Position numbers and translations under genes: made by a program. A DNA stretch of 64,000 nucleotides from SG8-30 sp963715485 (lineage in GTDB: Bacteria > Pseudomonadota > Gammaproteobacteria > Steroidobacterales > Steroidobacteraceae): positions 682,001-746,000 of the forward strand of contig OY970244.1 of NCBI GenBank assembly GCA_963715485.1, in the 5' to 3' direction. The notes beneath the pieces were generated by a model. It did no database searches, was not told the DNA's origin, and saw nothing but the letters and a program-made list of their open reading frames with translations. Positions 9,436 through 19,404 of this stretch are shown here, one piece after another (the first letter of the stretch is position 1; each line of letters starts with the position of its first letter).

Positions 9436-9460
9436 CCCCCGAAAACCCCGACCCGGCACC
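9436..9460. repeat. Half copy of the GGTGCCGGG palindromic repeat
   Basis: CCCCCGAAAACCCCGACCCGGCACC is a right arm with no left arm, between a terminator and the stop of the convergent MFS gene. Confidence 0.65.
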
Positions 9461-9469
9461 GACCGATGG

Positions 9470-11149
9470 TCAGGGCGGGACGTCGCCGGGCAAGCCGCGT
9501 TCGGCGTTGGCGGCCGGCGCGCCCAGCGGGTCGGCGCCCGGTGGCCGCTCGACCAGGCGGCGCGCGTGGGTGCGCTCACCGTGGATCAGCCGGTCGACGC
9601 GCGCGCGGACGGCGTGGTCGGACTCGGTGCGCCGCGTGCGCCAGCGCAGGTAGTCCATCCACGTCGGGCACTCGAACCGTTCCACCCAAACGTCGGGCTC
9701 GTCGATGTCCTGGCAGATGGACCAGGAGCGGGCGCCGTCGCGGCGGCGCAGCCGGCCGACCTCGTTGATCACCGCGACGAACTCCACCGCGTTCCGCGGC
9801 GGCACGCGGTACTCGATGGTCACCACGATCGGGCCCGACGCTGCGTGGATCTCGACACTCGGCGGGCTGATGGCGGCCCGCGCCCGCGGGTCCAGCGAGC
9901 CGAGCTGGGCCACGTTGACCGGCAGCCAGCGTGCTGCGGCGAGCGAGGCCAGCGCCGCGACGCCGGCCACCGTCAGTGACTCGCGCAGCCCCTGCGCGTG
10001 CGCGAACTCGCCCCACAGCCAGCTGCCGACCGCGATCGCGGCGAAGGAGATGGTCTGGTAGTGGGCGAGCATGCGCCCGGTGACCCAGCGGGGCGAGGAC
10101 AGCTGCACCGCGATGTTGAAGTTGGCGAAGGCCAGCGTCCACACGGACCCCGCCAGCAGGTGGGCCGCCAGCGTAACGGCCATCCAGCGACTCTGGCCGA
10201 TGGCGATCATGGAGAGGCAGGCCACCGCGGCCAGCCCCTTCAGCAGCGCATCCGCGCTGAAGCGGCTGCGCAGGCTCGCGCTGCCCAGCGCGCCCAGCAT
10301 GGCGCCGACGCCGAAGGCGCCCAGCAGCAGGCCATAGGTCGGGGCGCCGCCGTCGAGCAGGTCGCGCGCCACCACCGGCATCAGCGCCGGCACCGCGGCG
10401 ATCGGGAGCGTGTACAGCACGCAGCGCAGCATGATCGACACAAGGTGCGGCGAGAGGCGGATGTATCGAATGCCCGCGCCGATCGCCGTGCCCAGCGGCT
10501 CGGGCGGCAGCTCGCTGCGTACCCGCTCCGGCCGCCACCACAGCAGCGTGGCGATGATCCCGAGGTAGGACACCGCATTGATGACAAACGCCGCGGCTGC
10601 CCCGGCGGCCGCCACGATGAGGCCGCCGATCGCAGGACCGACGCTGCGAGCGACGTTGAACCCGACCGCGTTGGCCATCACGGCGGGCGCGATCTGCTCG
10701 CGCGGCACCTGGTCGCCGATCGAGGCCTGCCAGGCCGGGGCGAACAGCGCGGCGCCGCAGCTGATCAGGAAGGTGAACCCGAGCAGGATCGCCGGCGTCA
10801 CCTGTCCGGCGAGGGCCACGGCGGCCAGGCCCGCGGAGGCCAGCAGCGTCGCCCCCTGCGAGAGCAGCATGATCGTGCGCCGGTCGCGCGTGTCCGCCAG
10901 CGCGCCTGCCAGCAGCGACAGGAAGAAGAACGGCAGGGCGCCGGCCGTCTGCACCAGCGCTACCTTGTCGGCCCCCGGCGCCAGGGTGGCCATCATCCAG
11001 GAGGCACCGACCGTCTGGATCAGGCTGCCGAAGGACGAGGCGAGCGAGGCCCACCAGAACAGCGCGAACGCACGATGTTCAAACGGCGCGAGCGTTGCGC
11101 TGCGCCAGCGTTGAAAGTGGGATGGGGCGTCCGCGGCCTCAGCGGGCAT
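9470..11149 (-). CDS. MFS exporter (EntS-like MFS_3) with a C-terminal monooxygenase-like domain
   Basis: 559 residues. Residues 1-410 have the 12-helix MFS_3 pattern of the enterobactin-exporter group ('FALFWWASLASSFGSLIQTVG', 'LLAGALADTRDRRTIMLLS', 'VGFNVARSVGPAIGGL'). The last 130 residues are soluble and beta-rich ('GPIVVTIEYRVPPRNAVEFV', 'DEPDVWVERFECPTWMDYLRW'), like antibiotic-biosynthesis-monooxygenase (ABM) domains, a fusion known in this transporter group. The protein probably exports a small molecule. The transported compound is unknown; no siderophore genes are nearby. The last 40 residues are Pro/Ala/Arg-rich and may be disordered. Confidence 0.85.
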   Translation of the reverse strand: MPAEAADAPSHFQRWRSATLAPFEHRAFALFWWASLASSFGSLIQTVGASWMMATLAPGADKVALVQTAGALPFFFLSLLAGALADTRDRRTIMLLSQGATLLASAGLAAVALAGQVTPAILLGFTFLISCGAALFAPAWQASIGDQVPREQIAPAVMANAVGFNVARSVGPAIGGLIVAAAGAAAAFVINAVSYLGIIATLLWWRPERVRSELPPEPLGTAIGAGIRYIRLSPHLVSIMLRCVLYTLPIAAVPALMPVVARDLLDGGAPTYGLLLGAFGVGAMLGALGSASLRSRFSADALLKGLAAVACLSMIAIGQSRWMAVTLAAHLLAGSVWTLAFANFNIAVQLSSPRWVTGRMLAHYQTISFAAIAVGSWLWGEFAHAQGLRESLTVAGVAALASLAAARWLPVNVAQLGSLDPRARAAISPPSVEIHAASGPIVVTIEYRVPPRNAVEFVAVINEVGRLRRRDGARSWSICQDIDEPDVWVERFECPTWMDYLRWRTRRTESDHAVRARVDRLIHGERTHARRLVERPPGADPLGAPAANAERGLPGDVPP

Positions 11150-11343
11150 GTATCAATCTATCACGCCGCGATGCCCGGCTGGCAGCGCCAACAGGCGGAC
11201 CCCTGCGGCAAACGAAGGGCCGCAGGACGCGAAGACGGGTGTAGATCCACGCCTCTTCCTTTATATTACGCGCCCTTTTCTGAATTCGCTGCGTGCCGGT
11301 CGCTGTCCGGCCAGCTGGCCCGAAGGCCAGCGAGGAGATGTAC

Positions 11344-13918
11344 ATGAACCCGCTCCGTCTTTCCCACGCCCTGCTGCTCCTGGTGCTGGCTGCAGGCTAC
11401 CGGTGCTGTTGCAACCACGGCCTGGTCGGCCGAGGCGGACAAGCCGGGCCAGGAGGAGGCCAAGCCCAAGACGATCGCCGAGCTGGTGGCCGACAGCGAC
11501 CGGGTGGAAGGACTGTTCACGCTGTTCCGCGACCGCAAGACGGGACAGGTCAGGATGTTGATCGGCAAGGACCAGCTCGACAAGGAATTCGTCTACTTCG
11601 CCCAGGCTTCCAACGGGTTGCCGCAGGTCGGCTTCATCTTGCAGGGGCACGTACCTGGTCAACGACGTCGTCACGGTGCGCCGCCACTTCGACCGCATCG
11701 AGTTCGTTGCGGAGAACACCCGCTTCTACTTCGACCCGGACAGCCCGCTGTCCCGCGCGGCGGACGCCAACCTGACCCCGTCGCTGCTGGCAGTCGAGAA
11801 GATCGTCGCCGAGGACGAGAAGACCGGCGAGATGCTGATCGAGGCGGACAAGCTGTTCCTCACCCAGAGCCTCACCCAGGTCAAGCCGACGCCCGATCCC
11901 AACGCGGACCCGAAGACCACCTGGTCGCTGGGCACGCTGAGCGAGAGCCAAGAGCCGCATCCTGGGCGCTGCGCAGCTACCCGCAGAACACCGACGTCGA
12001 GGTCGAGTACGTGTTCGAGGACCCGGCGCCGCGCTACGACCTGCTGCAGGAGGCCGATGAGATCACGGATCCCCGCAACGTGGCGATCCGGGTGATGCAC
12101 AGCTTCATCGCCATGCCGACGGACGACTACACGCCACGCCGCGACGACCCGCGTGTCGGCTACTATCGGCCAGCGGGTGACCGACCTGACGCAGGACAGC
12201 GCCGACGCCCTATCGCGACGTCATCAATCGCTGGAAGCTGGTGAAGAAGGACCCGACCGCGACGGTCTCGGAGCCGGTGGAGCCGATCGTGTGGTGGATC
12301 GAGAACACCACGCCGCTACGAGTGGCGGGACATGATCCGCGACGCGGTGCTGGCGTGGAACATCGCGTTCGAGAAGGCCGGATTCAGCAATGCGATCGTG
12401 GTCAAGGTGCAGCCCGACGACGCCGACTGGGACGCCGGCGACATGCGCTACAACGTGCTGCGCTGGACGTCCTCGCCCTCGCCGCTGTTCGGCGGCTACG
12501 GCCCGAGCATGGCCAACCCGCGGACCGGGCAGATCCTCGGCGCGGACGTCATGCTCGAGTACGCCTACATCGCGAAGCACCTGCGCCGGACGCGCGCGAT
12601 CCCGGCCTGCGGCCAGTGCGGGTCGCGACCCGTTGCTGTGCTCAGCCGGTCACGCGATCCAGCACGGCGACGATGCTCGGCCGCGCCCTGGCAGGCGCGG
12701 TGAACATCGACAGCGAGGTCGAGGAGCAGATGCTGCGCGAGGCGATGTACAACCTCATCCTGCACGAGGTCGGGCATACGTTCGCGCTCACGCACAACAT
12801 GAAGGCCACGACGATGGCGAGCCCCGAGCAGCTGGTCGACCCGGACTACGTCCGGCAGAACACGGGGTGTCGGGCTCGGTCATGGAGTACCCGGCGCTCA
12901 ACTTTGCGCCACTGGGGCAAGCCGCAGACCCAGTTCTACGACCTCGCGCCGGGGCCGTATGACGACTGGGCCATCGAGTACGGTTATTCACAGGCGCTCG
13001 AGGATCCGGCGGCGGAGGAGGCGCGCCTGCAGGCGATCGCTGGCGCGCTCCGGCGAGCCCGGCCTGGCCTTCGGCAACGACCGGACGACATGCGCTCGCC
13101 TGGCTCGGGCATCGATCCCGCGGGTCAACATCTTCGACCATAGCAACGACCCGGTCCGCTATGCCGTCGACCGGATCGCGCTGCTGCGCGCCTCGATGGG
13201 GACGCTGACGAACCGCTTCGTCAAGCCGGGCCAGTCGAACCAGGAGCTGGTGGATGCCTTCACGGTATCTGATGAGCGAGTGGCGGAACTCCGCGTCCGT
13301 GATCTCGCGCCAGGTCGGCGGCGTGCACGTGGAGCGCGACTGGGCCCAGGGCGGCGCCCGTACATTCCCGTCGGCGTGGCGGAGCAGCGTGGTGCCATGC
13401 AGGCGCTGGAGGAGAACGTGTTCGCGCCCGCGGCCTTCGACATCCCGCCGGCGCTGTACGCATCGCTGCAGCCGCAGCCGCGGCAGTACGACTTCTTCGG
13501 CAAGACCGAGGACCCAAAGGTCCACGAGCAGGTGCTGGCGGCGCAGCGCGCGGCCCTCGATCACCTGATGCACCCGGTCGTGCTGAAGCGGCTCACGGAC
13601 ACGCGCCTGTACGGCAACGAGTACCCGGTGGCGGCGATGATGACCGACCTGACCGACGCGATCTTCGAGGCGGACCTCAAGGGTGACGTGAACACCTTCC
13701 GGCAGGCCCTGCAGGTCGAGTACGTGGGGCGGTTGTCCGCGATGGTGACTGGCGATGCCAAGGCGGGCTTCGACGCGCCGTCGCAGTCGATCGCGACCCA
13801 CGAATTGCAGCGCCTGCGCAAGGAACTCGCCCGCAAGCGTGGCGGCGACCTCGAGACCCGTGCCCACACGGGCCACCTGCTGCTGCTGATCGACCGGGCG
13901 CTCGACGTCCGGGCCTGA
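11344..13918 (+). pseudogene. Zinc-dependent metalloprotease of the DUF5117/DUF5118 type, many frame breaks
   Basis: Joining segments in three frames gives an almost complete protein of about 855 residues: signal peptide (LSHALLLLVLAA), 'TIAELVADSDRVEGLFTLF', 'NTRFYFDPDSPLS', 'AWNIAFEKAGFSNAIVVK', then the zinc motif HEVGHTFALTH (12762-12794) in 'NLILHEVGHTFALTHN' and the Met-turn-like 'SGSVMEYPALN'. The C-terminal part ends 'THELQRLRKELA'. At least a dozen shifts occur, nearly all net +1, yet no in-frame stop or lost motif is seen between them. It is probably an intact secreted or periplasmic peptidase damaged by sequence error. ATG 11344 has GAGGAG seven bases upstream; ATG 11338 overlaps that site. 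Confidence 0.75.
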
Positions 13919-13944
13919 CAGCCAATATCCGGCAGGCCCGCCTC

Positions 13945-13980
13945 CCGGCCCCGGTGCGATGAACGTGCCGGGGCCGGCTT
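13945..13980 (+). terminator. Hairpin after the metalloprotease
   Basis: CCGGCCCCGG (13945-13954) pairs perfectly with CCGGGGCCGG (13968-13977), loop 13 nt, followed by CTTC. There is no long U tract, so terminator activity is moderate at best. Confidence 0.5.
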
Positions 13981-14023
13981 CGTCCTGGGCCACCGATGGT
14001 TGGGATTCCCGGCCGAAGCCTCT

Positions 14024-15376
14024 ATGCTCCGCGCCGGGGGATTCAATTTGAAGCACTGGAACCTGCTGGGAACCCGCAACGGGCGCTTCCTGACCTTCGG
14101 CCTGCTGTACGTGTCCGAAGGGCTCCCCTACGGGTTCACGTCGGTGGCCATGGTGGCGTTCATGCGCCAGCACGGCGTGTCGCTCGAGGCGATCGGCGCC
14201 TTCTCCGCCGCGCTGTTCATGCCCTGGGCCTTCAAGTGGGCCTGGGCGCCGCTGGTGGACCTGATCAAGCTGGACCGATGGGGCGGCCGCCGGGCGTGGA
14301 TCATCTTCTGCACCACGATGGCGCTGGTCACGCTGGTGATCACGGGGACCGTCGACGCGCAGGAGGACTTCCGGCTGCTGCTGCTCGTGGTCACGTTGCA
14401 CAACTTTTTCTGTGCGACGCAGGACGTGGCGATCGACTCGCTCGCGGTCAGCACCCTCGAGGTCGACGAGCGGGCCCGCGGCAACGGCTTCATGTTCGCG
14501 GGACAGTACTTCGGCATCATGCTCGGCGGCGGCGGCGCGATCTTCGTCTCCGGGCTCGTGGGCTTCCACGGCGCACTGATCTACGTCGGTGCGCTGCTCC
14601 TTCTGAACCTGGTCTTCGTGCTGCTGTTCGTGCACGACCCGTATGCCCGGCCCGAGGCCAGACGCGAGACCGACTTCGTCAGGAAGCTGGTCGCGCACCT
14701 GGTCGGGTTCGTCAAGGAGGTGTACGCCAGCTTCTGGCAGTCCGGCCGCGGGCCGATCGTCGGCACCGTCTTTTCGTTGCTGCCCTGTGGGGCCATGGCC
14801 CTGGCCTACGCCACCCTATCGACCATCCAGGTCGACTATGGGCTCGACGAGAACCAGATCGCCCGGCTGCAGGTCATGAACACGATTGCAGGCGCGCTGG
14901 GTTGCCTGATCGGCGGCGTGTTCGGCGACCGCTTCGGCGCCCGGCGCGCGGTGGCGACGGCCTATGCGCTGACCGCCGCGGCAGCCTTCCTGCTGGCCAC
15001 CCAGATCTCGCAGTCGGGCCTTGCGGCGGTGGCGCCGGTCGTCTTCTACGGCACCATCATCGCGCACGGCTTCGTCTTCGGCATGGCGTATGGATCGCGC
15101 AACGCGATCTACATGAGCATGACGAACCCGGCCGTGGCCGCCACCCAGTTCACCGCCTTCATGGGCATGAGCAACCTGGCCGTCAGCATCGGCAACTACT
15201 GGCAGGGCATCGTCGCGGAGCGCATGGGCTACGCGACCGTGCTGTACATCGATGCCGCGATCGCGCTGCTGGTGATCGGCATCATCCCGTTCCTGCGCGG
15301 TCGTGACGAGGCGCCAGAGAGCAAGGTGGCCGCGACCGTGCCAGCGGTGGCCGCGCCAGTACCCGCGGGCGATTGA
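14024..15376 (+). CDS. AmpG-like MFS transporter (PAT family)
   Basis: 450 residues with about 12 transmembrane segments. 'LLYVSEGLPYGFTSVAM' and 'FSAALFMPWAFKWAWAPLVD' are the AmpG/PAT signature; AmpG imports anhydro-muropeptides for cell-wall recycling and sets beta-lactamase induction. Further features are 'NFFCATQDVAIDSLAV' and 'ERMGYATVLYIDAAIAL'. No beta-lactamase, AmpR or AmpD gene is close, so a muropeptide role is family-based inference. A TTG at 14048 after GGGGGATTCAA is a possible alternative start; ATG 14000 has no ribosome site. Confidence 0.75.
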   Translation: MLRAGGFNLKHWNLLGTRNGRFLTFGLLYVSEGLPYGFTSVAMVAFMRQHGVSLEAIGAFSAALFMPWAFKWAWAPLVDLIKLDRWGGRRAWIIFCTTMALVTLVITGTVDAQEDFRLLLLVVTLHNFFCATQDVAIDSLAVSTLEVDERARGNGFMFAGQYFGIMLGGGGAIFVSGLVGFHGALIYVGALLLLNLVFVLLFVHDPYARPEARRETDFVRKLVAHLVGFVKEVYASFWQSGRGPIVGTVFSLLPCGAMALAYATLSTIQVDYGLDENQIARLQVMNTIAGALGCLIGGVFGDRFGARRAVATAYALTAAAAFLLATQISQSGLAAVAPVVFYGTIIAHGFVFGMAYGSRNAIYMSMTNPAVAATQFTAFMGMSNLAVSIGNYWQGIVAERMGYATVLYIDAAIALLVIGIIPFLRGRDEAPESKVAATVPAVAAPVPAGD

Positions 15377-15382
15377 AGGGGA

Positions 15383-15598
15383 TCAGCCGGTTGACCCGGT
15401 CGGGCCCGGGTAAGACACCTCCTCGAGCCGGCCCGTGTCCACGTCGTAGATGAATCCTCTTGCCGTGATCGCGTCCGGGCCGGTGGTCGGCAGCCACGGG
15501 TGGCTGAGGATGCTCGAGATCCCCCGACGCACGTCCCACGCAAGGCGCTCGATGTTGCCGGCGCACCGGGCATTGTTTTCGAGCAACTGGTCGATCAC
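15383..15598 (-). pseudogene. C-terminal fragment of a beta-class carbonic anhydrase
   Basis: The 71 codons from a GTG start end with 'DAITARGFIYDVDTGRLEEV', the last strand of beta-carbonic anhydrases of the Rv1284 group, preceded by 'WDVRRGISSILSHPWLP', which fits the helix before it. The same frame stays open upstream to about 15703 ('ACQGGTIITTSVIDQLLENN'), but the zinc-binding Cys/Asp and His/Cys motifs are not found in any minus-strand frame up to 15738. It therefore looks like a truncated remnant. A small unrelated protein with a similar tail is possible. Confidence 0.4.
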
Positions 15599-15738
15599 CG
15601 ATGTCGTGATGATCGTGCCCCCCTGGCAAGCGTCGGATGACGGGAGTCGGTGAGCCTGGTGGCCAGGTACGGCCGTGAGAAATAGCCGCCGGTTATGCCC
15701 TGATCACCCTCTGCACCGCGGCCATTTCGACGCGACCT

Positions 15739-15993
15739 TCACTCCGATTCACGTCCCAGCGCCAGCAGGGCGTCGGTGACATCCTTCAGCCGCATGGCCA
15801 CGCCGGCATCGCCGCGCTGGCCCGGCATGTTCTCCTCGGTGGCTGACTGCATCTCGAGAAGGTCCTGGCGCCAGTCGAGCAGGAGCTTGATCTTCTCGTC
15901 TTGCGACAGGCCCTTGGCGTCGACCAGGTGTTTCGGGTCCACGAAGGCCTTCTGCGGATCGGTGATCTGGGGTGCGTTCTGCTGCGTGTCCAC
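15739..15993 (-). CDS. Small conserved hypothetical protein (84 aa)
   Basis: The GTG at 15993 follows GAGGAGGA at good spacing. The product is soluble and helical, with 'FVDPKHLVDAKGLSQDEKIKLL', 'LDWRQDLLEMQSATEENM' and a C-terminal 'MRLKDVTDALLALG'. The even heptad-like hydrophobic pattern suggests a short coiled coil. I recognise it only as a hypothetical of the type seen beside envelope genes in proteobacteria; no function can be given. A longer frame from 16074 overlaps the promoter region of the acylase gene and is less likely. Confidence 0.6.
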   Translation of the reverse strand: MDTQQNAPQITDPQKAFVDPKHLVDAKGLSQDEKIKLLLDWRQDLLEMQSATEENMPGQRGDAGVAMRLKDVTDALLALGRESE

Positions 15994-16121
15994 GGCTTCC
16001 TCCTCGCGCGAGGTGGCGCTTGCTCGAAAAATCATCTTCACTATTTTTGGACTGGGCGAGAGAGTTAAGTTCAATTGCGACGTCGACTGCAGAGGCGTTG
16101 CGTGCGTGCTGCGCCGCAGGA

Positions 16122-16150
16122 TTGGCGAGCCGATGGGGAAGGTCTATAAA
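16122..16150 (+). promoter_or_regulatory. Sigma70-type promoter for the acylase gene
   Basis: TTGGCG (16122-16127) and TATAAA (16145-16150) are separated by exactly 17 bp, close to the consensus. The start codon at 16192 follows an AAGGGGAAAT ribosome site. Confidence 0.6.
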
Positions 16151-16191
16151 TGCACGCACAACATCCATCACAACGATAGCAAGGGGAAATT

Positions 16192-19164
16192 ATGTCAATT
16201 CGTTGGATGTCGATCGCAGCGGTCGTGCTGCTGGCCTGTTCCATCTCCGACGCAGCCTTCGCGAAGGGGTCGCCGGCCGCAACGGAAACCATCGATGCGC
16301 CGGGATTGAGCGCCCCGGTCACGGTCTACCGTGACGCCGAGGGCATCGCCCACATCGCGGCGACGAACCGGCACGACCTGTATTTCGTCACCGGCTGGAT
16401 CCACGCCGAGGACCGGCTGTTCCAGGCGGACCTCACTCGCCGGCAACCGAGCGGCACGCTGGCGGAGTTGTTCGGGCCGTCGGAGCTCGCCGGTGACGTG
16501 CAGTCTCGCATCATCGGCCTGCGCCGGGCCGCCGAGCGTTCCTGGCCGGTCATCAGCCAGGAAGGGAGGGATGCCCTGACGGCCTACGCGGCCGGGATCA
16601 ACGCGTGGGTAGCCGCGAACCCGCTGCCGCCGGAGTACGGGTTGCTGGGAATTTCCTCGTTCCGGCCGTGGAACGAGATCGACTCGCTGGTGATCGGCGC
16701 CGCCATCGCCTTCAGCCTGTCGTTCGACCTCGACACCGGGCTGACCGAGGCCTTCGGTACCTACGCCGGACTGGTGCCTGGCAATCCGCTGGCCGGCGCT
16801 GCGCTGTTCCAGTTCGACGTGTTCCGTTCCGCGCCTTTCGACTGTGCCTCGTCGGTGCCGGACGCCACCGGGCAGTACCCGTTCATCCCGGTGCCGTCCC
16901 AGACGATGCCGGGACCCGTGGCCGCCTACGAGACAGCCCGCTGTCCGCTGGCGAGCGTCGCGCCGGGCAAGGGCAGCGGCAAGCAGCCGAAGCCAGGCAA
17001 GGCGACAGCCGTATCGGCCGCCGGCAAGCCGGACCTGAAACTCCTGGGTGACCTTGCTGGCAAGGCGAGCGAGAACCTGCGGAAGTCGGAGTTCATCCGC
17101 AAGCGGCTGGACGCCGACGGGACGATCGGTTCCAACGAGTGGGGCGTCACGCGGGCGGTGGGCGCCAACGGCCGGCCGATCGTCGCCAACGACCCGCACC
17201 TGGCGCTGAACACGCCGTCCACCTTCTATCCCATGGGCCAGGCCGCGAACGGGCTCGACGTCTTCGGCTCCGGGTTCGCCGGCGTGCCCTTCGTCGTCCT
17301 CGGCCACAACAAGCACATCCACTGGGGGGCGACCACCAACCCCATGGACGTGACCGACACGTTTTTCGAACTTGTGCAGTTCGACGGCAACGGCGTGCCG
17401 GCCTGCACGGTGTTCCAGGGAAGCTGCGAGCCCGTCGAACTCGTTCCCGAGGCGTTCTTCTACAACAACTTCCAGGGCGGGCTGAGCCAGGCCACGCCGG
17501 CCATGGGCGTGCCGCCCTTCACCATCGTCGTGCCTCGCCGGAACAACGGCCCGGTCATCGCGCTGCTTGGTGGTGCGGCCCCCGGCGCGGTCGTGCCCGC
17601 GCTGTCGGTCCAATACACCGGCTTCAGCGCTTCCCGCATCCTCGACACGTTCCGGCTCTGGAACGAGGCGAAGAACCTCGCCCAGTTCCGCCACGGGCTC
17701 CAGTTCTTCGACGTCGGTTCGCAGAACTGGGTCTACGGCGACATCGCCGGCAACGTGGCGTACTTCACCAGCGCCGAGATGCCGATCCGGGCGGACCTGC
17801 AGGCCGGCACGGTGGCGACCGCGCAGTTCGGTCCGCTCGCCGGATTCCCGACGCCGCCCTGGTTCATCCGTGACGGCGTCAGCGGCGTCCACGAGTGGAT
17901 GCCGGTGCAGAATCCGCAGCCGGGCCAGGCGATTCCCTACGAGATCCTGCGCCAGGACGAGATGCCGCACACGATCAATCCTCCGGCGGGCTGGTTCGTC
18001 AATGCGAACAACGACCCGGCAGGGACGGTGCTCGACAACGACCCGCTGAACCAGCTGCGCATGGGTGGCCAGGGGATCTACTACCTGAACCCTGGCTACG
18101 CGGACGGTCTGCGTGCCGGGACCATTACGCTGCGGGTCCGGGAGAAGATCGCCGACTCGGGCGAGATCTCGTTCGAGGACATGCAGGCCATCCAGGCCGA
18201 CGTGACCCTGCTCGATGCCCGGTACTTCGTGCCGGCAATCGTCGCGGCCCATGGTGGCGGCGCTGCGACGGGCATCCCCGAGCTCGACGCCCTTAGGAGC
18301 GACCCGCGTATCGCGGAGGCCGTCGGCCGCCTGGCTGAATGGGACTTCTCGACGCCCACCGGTATCCAGCCCGGCTACGACGCCGGCGACCCGCCGGTCA
18401 TGCCGCCGGCCTTGCCGGACCCGACGGACGCCGAAATCGCCGACAGCGTGGCTGCGACGATCTTCAGCGTGTGGCGGGGCCAGGCGATCCGGCAGATCGT
18501 AGATGCGCCGCTAGGTGGCCTGCCCAAGCCGGGCAGCGGCCAGGCGATCGCGGCCCTGAGGCACGTCTTCGACACGTTCCCGGTCACGGGCGGCAAGGGA
18601 CTCACCGGCGTGGTCGATTTCTTCGCCGTGCCCGGGGTGGCCGATCCCGCGGCCCGCCGGGACATCAAGGTACTGCGCGCGCTGGAGTCGGCGCTCGACC
18701 GCCTGGCCGGTCCGGCGTTCGCCACGGTCTATGGCGGCTCGACCGACCAGGACGACTACCGCTGGGGCTACCTGCACCGGATCACGTTCGATCATCCGTT
18801 CGTGCCGCAGTTCAGCATCCCGCCGGCGGCGGGCGCTTTCCTGCCGCCACTGGGGGGCATCGATGGCATCCCGACGGACGGTGGGTTCGGGGTGGTGGAT
18901 GCCTCCTCGCACAATCCACGCGCGGACAGCTGGACCGGCTTCGGCTTCGGCAGCGGCCCGGTCAGGCGGTTTGCCGGCGAGCCGAGTTCAGCGTTCGGCA
19001 GCCGAACCGAGTCGGTGTGGGCCGGTGGCGTGAGCGGCGTGCCGGGCAGCCCGGACTACTTCAACCTGCTGCCGTACTGGCTGTCCAACAACACGCTGCC
19101 CACGGTGTTGAAGCCCTCCGAGGTCAGGGCAGGGGCTGAACGGGTGATTCGCTTCGAGCCCTGA
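16192..19164 (+). CDS. Penicillin acylase family Ntn-hydrolase
   Basis: 990 residues, full length and unbroken. A signal peptide (IAAVVLLACSISDAAFA) exports it to the periplasm. The alpha part has 'VTVYRDAEGIAHIAA' and 'YFVTGWIHAEDRLFQADL'. The beta-chain nucleophile is the Ser of 'GSNEWGV' (residue about 314), where autocleavage creates the N-terminal serine. The usual 'NDPHLALNTPS' and 'GHNKHIHWGATTN' follow. Family members hydrolyse penicillins, cephalosporins or acyl-homoserine lactones. The large size and a Lys/Pro-rich linker before the cleavage site resemble AHL/acyl-peptide amidases as much as penicillin G acylase. The substrate is not certain. Confidence 0.9.
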   Translation: MSIRWMSIAAVVLLACSISDAAFAKGSPAATETIDAPGLSAPVTVYRDAEGIAHIAATNRHDLYFVTGWIHAEDRLFQADLTRRQPSGTLAELFGPSELAGDVQSRIIGLRRAAERSWPVISQEGRDALTAYAAGINAWVAANPLPPEYGLLGISSFRPWNEIDSLVIGAAIAFSLSFDLDTGLTEAFGTYAGLVPGNPLAGAALFQFDVFRSAPFDCASSVPDATGQYPFIPVPSQTMPGPVAAYETARCPLASVAPGKGSGKQPKPGKATAVSAAGKPDLKLLGDLAGKASENLRKSEFIRKRLDADGTIGSNEWGVTRAVGANGRPIVANDPHLALNTPSTFYPMGQAANGLDVFGSGFAGVPFVVLGHNKHIHWGATTNPMDVTDTFFELVQFDGNGVPACTVFQGSCEPVELVPEAFFYNNFQGGLSQATPAMGVPPFTIVVPRRNNGPVIALLGGAAPGAVVPALSVQYTGFSASRILDTFRLWNEAKNLAQFRHGLQFFDVGSQNWVYGDIAGNVAYFTSAEMPIRADLQAGTVATAQFGPLAGFPTPPWFIRDGVSGVHEWMPVQNPQPGQAIPYEILRQDEMPHTINPPAGWFVNANNDPAGTVLDNDPLNQLRMGGQGIYYLNPGYADGLRAGTITLRVREKIADSGEISFEDMQAIQADVTLLDARYFVPAIVAAHGGGAATGIPELDALRSDPRIAEAVGRLAEWDFSTPTGIQPGYDAGDPPVMPPALPDPTDAEIADSVAATIFSVWRGQAIRQIVDAPLGGLPKPGSGQAIAALRHVFDTFPVTGGKGLTGVVDFFAVPGVADPAARRDIKVLRALESALDRLAGPAFATVYGGSTDQDDYRWGYLHRITFDHPFVPQFSIPPAAGAFLPPLGGIDGIPTDGGFGVVDASSHNPRADSWTGFGFGSGPVRRFAGEPSSAFGSRTESVWAGGVSGVPGSPDYFNLLPYWLSNNTLPTVLKPSEVRAGAERVIRFEP

Positions 19165-19188
19165 ATCAGCGCGGTAGGGAACCAGGCA

Positions 19189-19226
19189 CGCGCCCGCCCC
19201 GTGCGAACGGGGCGGGCGCGAACTTT
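19189..19226 (+). terminator. Strong hairpin terminator after the acylase gene
   Basis: A perfect 13-bp stem (CGCGCCCGCCCCG with its complement) closes a 6-nt loop, followed by AACTTTCT. Confidence 0.65.
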
Positions 19227-19404
19227 CTCCGTCCCCTGTACGATGCTCCGACGTCGTCGGGCTCGGCTACTTCCTGCGCGAGGTTCACCTGGCGACCAGG
19301 ACCGTGCGCATCCCGGTCTAGGCGATCCGCTGCCCGGCGCGCCGCGCCGATTTGCTAGAGTGATTCGCCGCGGGCCCAGCCCTCGCAGATCCGGAGTCTT
19401 CCTG

